Assembly (NCBI GenBank): GCA_038373885.1
Contig: JAWZYV010019925.1
Location: forward strand, 854,964 to 918,963
DNA: 64,000 nt
Reading direction: 5' to 3'
Source of the DNA: Cheiracanthium punctorium
Lineage: Eukaryota; Arthropoda; Arachnida; Araneae; Cheiracanthiidae
The notes below the pieces were generated by a model that worked only from the letters and a program-made list of their open reading frames with translations, searched no databases and was not told where the DNA came from. Numbering within the stretch: the stretch's first letter is position 1; every line of letters begins with the position of its first letter. The translations under genes and the position numbers were made by a program. Of this stretch, positions 37,401 to 49,400 are shown piece after piece.

Positions 37401-40400
37401 GCCTTGCCTGATATAGTTACAGCTGTATTGACCGGTTGGCCAATTGTTCTTCAGTTTTAATGTATTCTTCAAGGGTCACAAATACAAAGTGTATGTTGGT
37501 TACTCACTGTCATCATCTTCACGTAATCCAATGGGATTCACCTTCGTTGTTAATATATTTGCATATTTGAGTAAAAGGAGACTTGTAGGCTAATCAGCTT
37601 CAGGCTTCTTTTAAAGAGAGGTTTCCAAACATAATACTAAAAAGTAATCATTTCATTTTATTAACTTAATAGTGTTCTGCACACTGCATAGCAAAATTAG
37701 TAATTAAAAAATAAAATTTTAATAATGTGGTACATTATTTGCAAAACATGTGTATTTCTGAAGCCCAGTATCTCCTGATCCCGTTGAGATCCCATGATAG
37801 AATTTTGCTGTATGTATTAAACATTACAAAAAGTATATTTGCTAATATTTTGGAATTTTTAAAATTGCCACTTTTTGAGAAATTTAAATTTTAAAATTTT
37901 CAATTTTTTAAAATTGTAACCCCTATCCATATCATATTAAAGTCCCATTCAACAGCTTTAAAATGAGACCACTCTCAGCTTTATACCATCACTGGTTGCT
38001 AGCCTATAGGCATCTATAAATGCCAAAATATGAATTTTTTCATAAAAATTTAAATCTTCAAAAATTAATAACTTCAAAAATAATTGTGCTACATAATTGA
38101 AATTTGGTTTTTTTCATAAATCTGTAATATATTGCTGCATACCAAAAATCATGAAAATCTGAGACATCAATTCAGAAAATCTCCCAAAATTGTGTTGATT
38201 TGACATGGAATGACCCTAAAGGTAAATGGTAAACAGAAATTTGCCAAAAGTCATCAACGAAATCAGGAAAAACAACAAAAATCAACGCATCATTCTTGAT
38301 CACGACAACGCCAGCTCCCACCTCGAGCATGAAACAATTGATTATTTGAAGGATAAAAATATCAAATTAATGTCTCATTACCCATGTTCTCCTGATTTGT
38401 TGCCTAACGGCTTTTTCTTGTTCCCTTATAGCAAACAAAAAATGCATGGGCAGCGATTTTCATCACCTCAAGAAGCTGTTAATACCTTCCAAAACCATGT
38501 TTCGAGATATCAATTTCAGAGTGAAAAACTGTTTCAAGAATTGGTTTGAACGGGTAGAAAATTGTATAAATCTTAAAGGTGAATGTTTTGAAAAGCAATA
38601 AAACAGTTTGTTCCCAAAAAATTATTTTTCTTCCTACTTTTTGTAGAAACTTAAAAGGCAACCCTCGTACAACATCAGGGCCGTACCCAGAAAAATTTTT
38701 CGGTGGGGTGGGGGGGGGGTGCAAAAGGTGAGGAAGGCTAAATTTTTCACAAAAAGGCTTCTTCAACGTTGTTTTGTTAACAAAATTTTTAATTTCGAAG
38801 GGGTTGGGGGTGGAATTTTATTGTTACTGCCATAAAAAAATGGCAGTAACAATAAAATTCCTAGTTTAGTATATAAATGATGATAATGAATCTTAAAAAG
38901 CTAGGTATAAATGCATGAGAGAAAAACATGCAAATATCAGGCTTTTGTGATTAAGTGTGTACCTTTTTTTGATTTACAACTGTTGTTGGCAAATTCGTTG
39001 ATAATAGGCCGGAGTCTACAGCAATGTCTAGAAGAAGCAGTATGCCCAATTCGGTAAGGCAGCTGGTGGTCGGATGGATGGAATCAGGGTTGTCATAGGC
39101 TGATGCTGTGTGTCTCAATGCGTCTTGCAGTGTGGTCCAACGACTTGGATCAATAAGAATTCAGAGATTCTGTGTCTAGAAGACATGTTCCAGCCCGACC
39201 ATGAACTGCAACACCTGCAGAAGACCGTTTTCTAGTTCTTTCAGCAAGAAGGAAAAGAAGCACTACTGTGCTGTAGCTTGTTGCAGACCACTTTGTAACA
39301 TTGTACAGAAGAATTTCCGCTACTGTGGTGCAAGGACACCTTAACAAAGGAGGTCTCTATGCAGGGATATTATGATTTTGCCCAGACCGATAAAACCCAG
39401 GTGGGTGTTTTTGAAAAAGCCTACTTGAAAAACCCAACTTGGTGTTTTCAAAATTTCAACTTTAACTCCTTAGGTACAGATTTATTTGAAGAAATTCTTG
39501 CATTTGATAGGGATACCATGGCCAGATGCGGCCATGAAGTGGCTAAATTGACAACTTTCACTGAAAAAAAATCGTCCTGCAACTGTTACAAATCACTCTT
39601 GCAATGAACAAGATTAAGCATGTATAATTTTGCCCTTGTTTGAATTACGTAACGTACTTATTATCCGTTGCTTAGGCAAAGCAAGTGCATGACGCCATAC
39701 AGTCGTCAAATGTACCCAAGGGTAAATTACGTGCTTATAAATCTCTTAATATCAGTACATGACCTTAAAAGTTCATAAACAGCTCTCCCTCTCCTACTAC
39801 CTCTGCTCAAGAAAAAAATTGAGTCAGAGTAACCTTTTTCTGGAGAAAATATTTATACACTGCATGACATTGAAAATGCAACACAAAGATGAAGTGGTCA
39901 GAAAATTATGCAAATTTCAGGGTAAATGCACCTTGCCGAGTTATGCTAATGATGTAAAATTGGCAGCTTGCCAGTGCACATGGAAAAAGATATACGGGAA
40001 GGAGCTGGTAGAGTGGACAATATTTGTGAAAGTATTGCTGCTAGAGAAATTGTCGTAGAAATTTTATTCTTGTCTCAAAGGACACGTGTAAACAGAGAAT
40101 GCCAGGCTGCCATCAACGGAGGCAGTTCCAGCAGACCGACGATTTTACGAAGGGCATGGTGATCGGACTGAGAAGGGCAGGTTGGTCAATTTGGCAAATC
40201 TCGGCAGATATACACCTGGGATGTGTGCACTGTACACCAACTGTGGCAAAAATGGTTGGAACAAGGAGATATGGCACGTTTAAGGGGTGCTGGTGCAGAC
40301 AGAGTGGCGTCAGCACGTGTGGATCGGCGCATCCACCAACAAGCGGTGGTGGCCCCACAAGCTACTTAAACCTCCATTCTGTGACATGTTCAAGACACTT

Positions 40401-43400
40401 TGGATGTTCCTATATCAGCCAGAACCATTTCCCGTCGATTGGTTGCTAGTGGCCTGCACTCATGGCGTCCGTTACGAAGACTGCCATTGGCTCCACAGCA
40501 TAGATGCCAATAACTGCAATGGTGCCAGGCTAGAGCGACGTGGACGATAGAATGGCACAGGGTCGTGTTCTCAGATGCAGGGTTGGAAATGAACCCGGTA
40601 TTTTTGAAAAAAACCCCAAAAAACGGGTTTATTTGGTTTAAACCGGGTTTTTGTGGTTTAAACCAGGTTTTTTAGTTCTTTCTTTAAAAATCCTTTTATA
40701 AACATATTTATAAATAAAATTATTTGTAAAATGTTCAAATAAAAATTAATATTTCTTCTGAAAATAATTAAAACAAAGTAAATAAACAATTGTTGCTATA
40801 CTTATGTGGTCATTGAAATCATTCAATTTTAATATTTTATTTAGAGATACTATTTTTTCATACTTAGTATCTACTTATATAATACGCTAATGTATGCGGT
40901 ATCAAATTTGACGATATTTTTATGCCGGGAGCGGCAAGAACTAGATGTAAACATTAGCGTAATAACAATAACACACGTGCAAAAATTCAGATTAACAGTT
41001 CAATGACGTCAAGTGAAGCAAGCATATTTGTTACTGGTTACGTGTGTCAGGCAGTAGATAGATTACAAAATAACAATGTATATGCAAAAAAGCAACATCT
41101 TTCGGATTTTTTTACTTCGCGTTTATTGCACATATAAAAAAAAAAAAAACACTTTGCAGTGGGTTGAAGCATATTTTAGTCGTTTCCTTTTCCATACATG
41201 AAAAAGCAAAATGTTTCTTTTTGGTTTGATTAATGGCAACGGTACTCTGAGTGATCTGCGAAGGATAGGGAGTGCTTTGGCAGGAGGACTTTCTAAGGGG
41301 TTTTCACGTGTATCCACGTTACATCTGGAGAAAACCTACCAAAACTCCAGGCTGTTAGATCGACAGCCGCATGATGGGACCTGAATCCGGGACTTTTACA
41401 CTTTGGCCATCTACCATTTTCAGTGATATTACCACTGTGCCATGATGAGGACTCCAAAATCTTTCGGATCTATTCCACATGTCCCATGGCCACTATCAGC
41501 TTTTGTCATGATACCCCCAAAATTTGTAGCAACCATAACCTAAATAAATTTCATGACAAATACTGTTAAAACCATGAAATAGGATTTTTGTTGAAAGGAC
41601 TCCGATAAATTGGACAAAACTGACTGAGTATATATGGTAAGGTATGGGGTGGCGAAGCTGGCCACCTTGGCAGCTAGTATAATATAATACAATAGTAATA
41701 GTTTACTACATTTTACATGGAATATTGCTCTTAGATTCATCAGCAATAAGGTTGATACGTTGTTCAAAATAATGTTTTTAAGGTTTAGAAATAAGTTGTT
41801 AAAACACAAAACCTCTATTTTAGAAACAAGTTAAAAATGCAGCCTATAATTTAAGTTAAATTACTAATTTTTAATAATTATAAAACAATAAGGTATCTAG
41901 AGTAAATATAAAAACTTATTGTTGATACTTACTTATGAGGATAATTTAAAAATACATCAGAAAATATTCTATCTGTAGAATTCGTAATTTTAAATTATTC
42001 TTTAAAAAAAACCAATTGGTTTTTTTGAGAAAAAAACCATTTGGTTTAAACCGTGATTTAAACCATGCCAACCCTGCTCAGATGAGTCACGCTTCTGTTT
42101 CTCCAGTGATAGTCCCTGCGTACGAGTGTGCGTCGATGTGGAAACAGTCCAATCCGACAGCAATTGTAGAAAGCCCCACTGCACGACAGCATGGCATGGT
42201 TTTGGGAGCAATTGCGTATGACTCCAGGTCACCTCTAGATCGTATTTGGAGCACTATGACAGCTCAACGATATGTGGATGATGTGCTGCGGCCAGTGATA
42301 CTCCCCTATCTTCAAACGGTTCCCAATGTTCTGTATCAGCAGGATAATGCTCGACCACACACTGCTCACATCAGCCAATGTGTTCTGCAAAGTTCCCTGG
42401 CCACCGTACTCACCTGATCTGTCGCCAATAGAACACATTTGGGATGTGATTGAACGCCATTTGCAGACCTTGCCACTAGCCCGTTCAGAAGACGAACTGT
42501 GGCAAATGGTTGACAGGGAATAGAGAAACGTTCCTCAGGATGCCATCCATACTCTCATTGACACAGTACTTAGACGTACGTGTTGCTTCGCGTATCGCCG
42601 TCCATGGTGGTCTTACAACCTACTAAGACAACACTGCTCTCCCTCTTTATTGTGCATATCATTTTGAAATAAAGATCACTTATTGTTCACTGCTGTCTCT
42701 CTCTCTCTGTTTGCCGAGTTTCAACACTTTCTGGCTACTCCTTATGGGTGTTGCATTTTCAATGTTGGGCAGTGTACTTAAATTGGAATTAAAATGAGGA
42801 TTTTTTAACCATAATAAAACATTCTTTAAAATTCTAACTCAGCACTAGTGTAGCACTCTAATTTCATTGTTAAAATTATTACTAACAATCAATTTATCTA
42901 AAAGCAAGCCATGATTGTTTATTATTACTATTGATTTATATACTTCTTAATCTGTAATTGATAATTGTAATTAATGATTATTATTGATTTAAGAATTTTT
43001 TAAGTCTATAATTAATTTTTGTAATAAAGTAGTTGCTGCAAGTTGTATTTGGTGATTAGCAAATTTTCTGAAAGAAAATACAAGTTTTTAACAAACTTGT
43101 CTCTGTGAAAATCAACCAGTTGTGTGTGTTACCCTCAATGGACGACAGAGAAGGGTCTGCTTATGTTGGGCAAGAGGAGCATTTCCTGACCAGACAGCGA
43201 TGAGCTTCTGTACTCTTCACAAACGAGTCCAGATTCACACTGGACTGCGATTTCACGGCTTCTGCTGATCTAGATGGAACTATGCACTAGAGACTGACAA
43301 TCCAACACTGTTGAAAGGCACAATTGCAGAAGTTGTGGAAGCATGATTTGGGCAGGGATCTCACTTGGTGATTACACTGACACATGTGTTCCATGGACTG

Positions 43401-46400
43401 GTGTGAGAAAACGGGACAGGATCCTTCATCCATATGTCTGCACCATATGCTATCATATTTTCAATTTCATTTTGATGGATGGGAAAAATTTCATAATTGG
43501 GGGCATGTTTAGTTGGCGACTTTTTTTTTTGTCACCAACGTCTTACCTTAGTGACTTTTTTCTTCTCGCCAAATGTAACATGAACATACGTAATTATATA
43601 AGGAAAAATAAACTCAAAACTACAATACACTTATCTAAACATAATTAAATCATTATGTTTATATAAGTGTATTGTAGGTAGGTATTATATTGGTAAATCA
43701 TTTTTGCTTTTAACTTATGTAAATTTCAATGTTGCGTTTAATAAATAACTGTTTAGTGCATATTTTCTCAAAATTTGTTGTTTCTGCATTTTCATTTGCA
43801 AATTACACTCACAAGCTCAGTTGTGCCTTAACTTTTCGAGGTCAGTGTAAATAGAACTACAAACGTAAAGTATTTTTAATTTTTCTCTCAATCAAATTTT
43901 CCTGATCATTTTTTCCAAAAGGTAGCTCAACTCTGACCCAATTTGAATTTTTTTTTCTTAAATTTACAAAGAAGAGTGAAAAATTAAATCTGGGCTAGTA
44001 AACATATCTGTCTGTGTGACTGCTAATGTTGTAATCTACCGAGTATATAGATTCACGTAAAAATTAATTTGAAGTTTAAAAACTGTTGTTTTCACTAATT
44101 TTAACAACCCCCCTCCCGGCTTACACAAGTGTTGCGTATTTGACCATAAAAAAGATGGTCACCTTACAATTTAGAAAGGTAGAATTCTTCGACAAAAGAT
44201 TCTAGTTAATTCAGCTTTTAACATTTGACATGTAAATAAGAAAAGTGAGGGTAAAAAAAAAGGTACTTGTATTTTAGCCTGCTGACAGTGCCAAATTGGA
44301 TAAGCAAATGTTATTGGCAATATATATGCAAAAATGTTTGGCAGGCTGAACTCTCAGCTAAAACCTGGAAGCTATACATTATGTAATAGTTGCTGTTGGT
44401 GCTAAATCATGTAGTTTGGAAGAAAAAATTCCATTAATAATTTCCATAGCTAATAATCTAATATGTATTCAAGTGTGCCAGATATCCATAACCACATATA
44501 TTCAGAGAAAAAAGATCCATAACCATTCACCCAGTAATAGAGTAAACCAATAAAAACTTTTAAACATTTACATTTACGGTGTTATGAGGTGTGTGCTATA
44601 ACCACACAGGTCGGCTTTACCTCAAATCACCCTGATGCCATGCATCCAACGTAGACGAGGGTTGGCTGGAGGCCTATCCTCAAAAAGTTACAAAGGCAGG
44701 GAGCTCGAGAAAGCTACCAGAGCTGCAACCCCCTCTCGGCTAGACAAAGCCTTACTTAGAACATGCTCGTACAAACTACCCACTGACAGCTGTAACTTGG
44801 AAAAGAGCAAGAACCTGGGAGAATCGTATTTAATACAGTTAAGCAAGATATGCTCAACAGAGTCAGGAACGTGACACGTCGAACACAAAGGGGAAGAGAC
44901 TAATCCGAACTTAAACAAAAGCATTAAAACCATCCTCTTCCAAACAACTGATTAGAAAAGTATCTGATATCATTCGAAAAGTCTGCCCCTCGCTGCATGA
45001 TCTAATGTATATAAATGATACAATTCATAAAGAATGTAAGGTTTCTACAATTTATTTCCAATATTCCATAATGAACAACAGCCATTATTTTCAAGTAAAA
45101 TTTGGCATAAAATTTTAACTAAAATGTCAGGAAAAAAGCACTCAGAAATTGAGAGGGCACAGACTCTGTGTTTCAATAGTTTAAACTAAATTTATCTTAA
45201 AATCTCTTCCTTTCTCTATGCCACTTACTTGAAAATAATGGCTGTTGTTCATTATGGAATATTAGAAATTAATTGTGGTAACCTTATATTCTTTATGATG
45301 TATGTCGTTTATATTCATTAGATCATGCAGAGGGAGGCAGACTCTTCGAATGATATCAGATACTTTTCTAATAAGTTTTTTATTGGATATCAGCATTTAA
45401 AAAAAATATAGTAATTAAAATAATTAATTAGCCCTGAACTGTTGTATCGTATACTCATTTATGCATCTCAAAATTCATAGAGTATTTAGCAAAAACTTTC
45501 ATCCTCCACAACGGTATACAAGCATGCAAGCCGCCGACTCACACCAACCACAAAACTTAAGATGAGCATCTTATCAAGGGGTTGCATGGTCTTCTGAAAT
45601 TAAGCTTTTGATTCATAAGGTCGTTGAAGTGAAGCAACATTTTCACTTGTCATTCATTCAATAAAATTTTTGTACTACAGTTGGAATCGCCTGCAGTGCT
45701 ATATTGAACACTAAAATATTTGAAATCTCGTATGTATAGAGTTGAAAGATGGCTTCATTCGCTTTTTCTGTTGTTTAAAAAATGGGATCCATAAGTTTTA
45801 AAATCGGTATTTGAAAACAGCCGAAAAGTTTCATTAGTTTTTGAGAAATACGTGGTTTTTAGTTTAAAATTCAGCATATTCTTTGAAATGCTTTTGCAGG
45901 TTTTCATAGTGACACCAGAACTCACATACAAAATTTCACCGTTTTTTTTAATTTTTTTATTAGCGCACTACTCTGAAAATCCAAGTTTCAGTTTTAACAC
46001 CCCAAGTTTGGACACTTGTACAGAAAGAAATATTTGTTTAATCCATTTGAAATTTGATATTCTTCTATTTTTTAACCCAAATATGACCCTTTTCAGGTCA
46101 TTTTTAATTTTTTCAAAATTTCAAGGAAATTAATTTTTTTTTTTTTTTACACTTTTAATTGAAAAAGACTTTTTAGTAGATTTTCACTAGTGACACCAAA
46201 AAATACCTATTTACCAAATTTCATGAAAATTGGTCGGGCTGTTTTTTTTTATATTAAGAGTCTACTTTCAAAATCCAATTTTTATTATTTCAGAAAAATC
46301 AGTCGTTGAAACTTTGCAAGTTTTCATCATACAAACTTTGTTCTGATCTCATTTTAAAGCACTTAAAAAGTCATAAAGAAAAGTCTCATTCACTATTTGG

Positions 46401-49400
46401 ATACAACAAATACTTTTGAGAAAAATGCATTGGTGGCATTTGCAACATCAAGGAAAGTTCTGTAGAGAATAGATAGCACTGCTCACTCGCCACTGCCATC
46501 ATTTATTTTTAGGTTTGTCTTGTGGTTTTTCGTTTGTGTTCAGAGAATGCTGGCAGAGTGACTGCTGTGCTAGATAGTTTTATAATTAAGTTAATGAGAC
46601 ATAGATAACAGGTCTAATACAATACACTAATGGATTGAAGGGGGGGCGAGTGGGTGACATCTTCTCCTACTCCCATCCCCTGAGAAAAAAAAAATTATAT
46701 GAAACATGTAAGCGATCCTATTATATTTCCATAAATGGACATTAATTTCTACTAGCCACTCCAACCCACAAAATTGCATTAATCCGTCTCTGAATATAAA
46801 TTTAGATCTGTAACTTCAGGTATTAAAGTTTGAAAGTCATCCCAATACTTGATTTTAACAAAATATTAAATTTGTTCCGCAATGGCCTTGTTGCTAAGCT
46901 CTGTTCCCACAAGAATACAGAAAGTAAAGTAGCACTGGCTTGGCCAGTGCTTGGGTGAGCGAACACCTCTCTCGACTGTGCTGCCCTGGAACCGTGTGTA
47001 CGTTAATGAGAGTGTGTGTACATAAAATCTGTTCATGCCTTCAATGTCCTCCGTGTTCAAATGATATCTCTGAGGCTGCCAATTTCAGATCCTTGGTCAC
47101 TCATTTGGAATTGGTACAAAATTAGGAGACCGTGAGCAACATTGGACTTCCTCCCACTGGGGATCATTAAAATGGAAGCCGCCCCCCTTTCACCATCGCT
47201 GTCCTACATAAAGGGTCTGCCATCGCTTTGCTGTTGCCAGAGGGCTTAAGAAGCAACAGCTAATACTAAATTTAATGTTTTTTTAAATGAACTAATTAAT
47301 ATCATGATTTAAATCTCATTAAAAATCATTGGCATTGTTAAAAATAGTAATGTAAAAATTTAATATTTGCTATAATAAGTGTATCTTTATGCATATAAAA
47401 CAATCAAGTTACAAGAGTGCATTACTTGTTTTTTGTATTATTACATTTTAAAAAGTTATTTTTTATATAAGTTAAATATTTAACCTAAATAATTATGTAA
47501 TATTTACATATCTTTTTCTAATAGCATTATTTTTTCCTTAAAATTGCATAAAAACAAAAAACTACGGTAAAAAAAAACTGGCTCAAGCAATTTTTTTTTT
47601 TTTTGGTTTTTTACAACTACTGTGTCAACATACACTTTGCAAAATAAAGGTGGGTAAAAGAAAACAAAACAAACAGTAAGTTACCATTTAATAAAAAGAA
47701 AAAACATAATGTAAGAAAACCAAATTCATTGGGGGAAAAAATGATGTGGCAAAAATATAGAAAAATATAAAAGGCGGTGAAATAAAATAAAAGCAAACTA
47801 AAAAAATGTTTATATAATCCATTTGCATCACAGTTAGTGACTTATGATGAATTCGGCTATCACTTCTCAGTCATTTTAACATTAATCTTTTTTGTTTTTT
47901 TGTAAATGATCCTAGAAGCAATTTTACATTGTTTATGCTGTATTATATACTTTTTCTTTCTCTTTTCATTTTGCTAGGCAATGTCCCTAATTGGGGATAA
48001 GCATTCAAAAGAAACTGCAGAAAAGGCTGCTCGTCAGAAAGAACTTGCCAAAGTCACAATAAAAAAAGAAGATGTAGAATTAATAGTAAGTTTTTTAAAA
48101 TTTATTTTGCAGTTAAAATTAATATTTATGCAATATTTATAGATCCAAGAAATGTTTATAGTGTCATTTTACTGAGTGTTTCAAATTGTTTGATTAAAGA
48201 GCCTTTTTTAAACTATAGCCTTTTATAACTGCGTATCCTTCTAATCGGCTCTCTTTCCTATTGTACATTATTGATTCCCGTTCCCATGCCCCCTCCCTTA
48301 TGCCACCTGGTCTCTTTGGTAAAGTGAGTCAGTGTCTCGGAAAATTGCTGACCTTCCATAATGCAATCTCACTTCTCAAGTTTTAAAAACCAGACAAGAT
48401 TTGTTGAAATGGACCAGAACACATAGAACTAACAGATGCAGACATTAGAAAAGTGATATTGTGCTCGGAGGAAGAAGATGCTTATGAAAAGTGCAAACCT
48501 CTTCCAAAGATAACTTTTGAAGAGGCTTTGAATTCTATAAAAAGTATGTGTGCATTCATTGAATCCAGGCAAGATAGGACAACAGAGACATATAAACCAA
48601 TAAAGTTAAATTTTGAATCTCTTTCATCCCATTAACATTAGATATACCAATGATTTTTTTTTAAGCGAAAAAATGGCCTTAAGCCAGTCATTTTGACTGG
48701 TCTTGGTATATCTAGTGTTAATATTATATGTTCAAAATTTTTTTTTTTTTTTTTGGTAAATGATTTTTTAAACATAGGACTTTATTTTATTAATTTGAAG
48801 TTTTGTATACCGAGTAATAGAAGGTTTCTCTATATATACATATTAATATATATTTTTAACTAGCTGCCAAGGGAGCCAGCTTTGCCGCCCCATACCTTCA
48901 CAGTTCTGCAGTGCAATGTTAAATTTCTGAATTCATTTCAATGAAAATCATGTTTCTTTTTTAACAGTATTTGTCATTAAATTTGACGTCATTGAACTGT
49001 TAATTTGGATTTTCACACATGCGTTATTGTTATTACACTAATGTTTGCATCTAGCAAATATATGGACCTGAGACATGGCCTGAGACATATGCCTGAGACA
49101 TGGTAACCTAGACCGATTTCTAATGCATTTTTGTGTCATAACATAAAAAAAAAAGCATCAGTTTCTCTTTCAAAATCTAATTTAAATTATTATAAGGAAA
49201 GAATTTCACATTTTTCACTGATCTAATTTTATTGGATATAAACATCATATGTAAATGGTGGATCATGTGACTCTTTAAACTACAAAGTTTTGATAATCTG
49301 ATCACGTAAAATGAAACTGCTTATTACAATTATGAATTTGTGTGGTTTAAGCTGAAAACATGGTTGTGAAGAATTGCCTTATTATATTCCGGATGCAGTA

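Larger units (their letters stand above)
33089..38216. mobile_element. Long-terminal-inverted-repeat element with 4-bp target duplication
   Basis: Ends GGGTCATTCCATGTCGAATC / ATTTGACATGGAATGACCC, flanked by TAAA (33085-33088, 38217-38220). Inverted similarity continues inward about 500 bp: 33089-33393 plus 34122-34300 against 37730-38216. The interior carries a degraded gene on the minus strand (34380-34890 and 37165-37480). Later insertions are 33394-34121, 34820-34979 and 35244-37160. Superfamily not identified. Confidence 0.8.
26860..38600 (+). pseudogene. Mariner transposase, interrupted
   Basis: Helix-turn-helix part: APSEKNVYNWFAEF and RGRASVSDESREERPK (before 27050), then IEEDRHVTYCEIEASLGISQ and LHNLTEAQKEARANCREEM (27305-27500). 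TGDETWI, with the first catalytic Asp, lies near 27545. MLACFFGLTGHITTIPLE is at 30188-30240, RIILDHDNASSH with the second Asp near 38285, and SPDLLPNGFFLFPY with the third catalytic position near 38395. It ends near 38575 and is followed by AATAAA at 38600. Frameshifts and stops remain even without the insertions. Confidence 0.85.
26657..38667 (+). mobile_element. Mariner element split by four large insertions
   Basis: Ends CGTAGGTTGCTTTTTATG / TTAAAAGGCAACCCTCG are inverted and flanked by TA (26655-26656, 38668-38669). Transposase pieces read in one order on the plus strand: about 26860-27050, 27291-27619, 30148-30241, 33071-33088 and 38221-38600. Removing the inserts (27051-27290, 27622-30147, 30242-33062, 33089-38216) leaves about 2 kb, a plausible size for a mariner. 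It occupies half of HYPK intron 1. Confidence 0.85.
40578..42076. mobile_element. hAT-type element with GGTTTAAACC motifs
   Basis: Ends CAGGGTTGGAAATG / CATGCCAACCCTG and an exact 8-bp target duplication CTCAGATG (40570-40577, 42077-42084). Subterminal GGTTTAAACC-type palindromes occur repeatedly at both ends (40632-40672, 42010-42066). 1499 bp including a Helitron-like insert. Confidence 0.9.
40100..42640 (+). pseudogene. Tc1-type transposase B, interrupted
   Basis: The helix-turn-helix half is at 40100-40570, broken across frames. The catalytic second half lies after the hAT insertion: TAQRYVDDVLRPVILPYLQT, then QQDNARPHTA (second catalytic Asp), and after a +1 shift SPDLSPIEHIWDVI (third catalytic Glu in the family pattern). 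It ends with RRTCCFAYRGRPW-type residues near 42600. Confidence 0.8.
39858..42774 (+). mobile_element. Tc1-type element B, split by a hAT element
   Basis: Ends CACTGCATGACATTGAAAAT / ATTTTCAATGTTGGGCAGTG, flanked by TA (39856-39857, 42775-42776). Without the hAT at 40578-42076 it is about 1.4 kb. Transposase remnants: start near 40100 (RRQFQQTDDFTKGMVIGLRR), YQQDNARPHTAHIS at 42337-42380, and WPPYSPDLSPIEHIWD near 42395-42445 after a frameshift. Confidence 0.9.
39000..43440 (+). pseudogene. Tc1-type transposase A, split by a 3.7-kb insertion
   Basis: The left part (about 39000-39363) holds the DNA-binding region (TATPAEDRFLVLSARRKRST, NKGGLYA). The right part (about 43118-43440) continues with RQRRVCLCWARGAF, VLFTNESRFTLD (first catalytic region) and MIWAGISLGDYTDT. 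The break falls between GGLYA and VCVTL, so about 39364-43117 is a later insertion. Many stops; the C-terminal third is missing. Confidence 0.75.

Noticed and set aside
43501..43580. Inverted GGCGAC..TTTTT motifs near 43515-43570 as a MITE
   Set aside because: No flanking duplication and only short imperfect matches.
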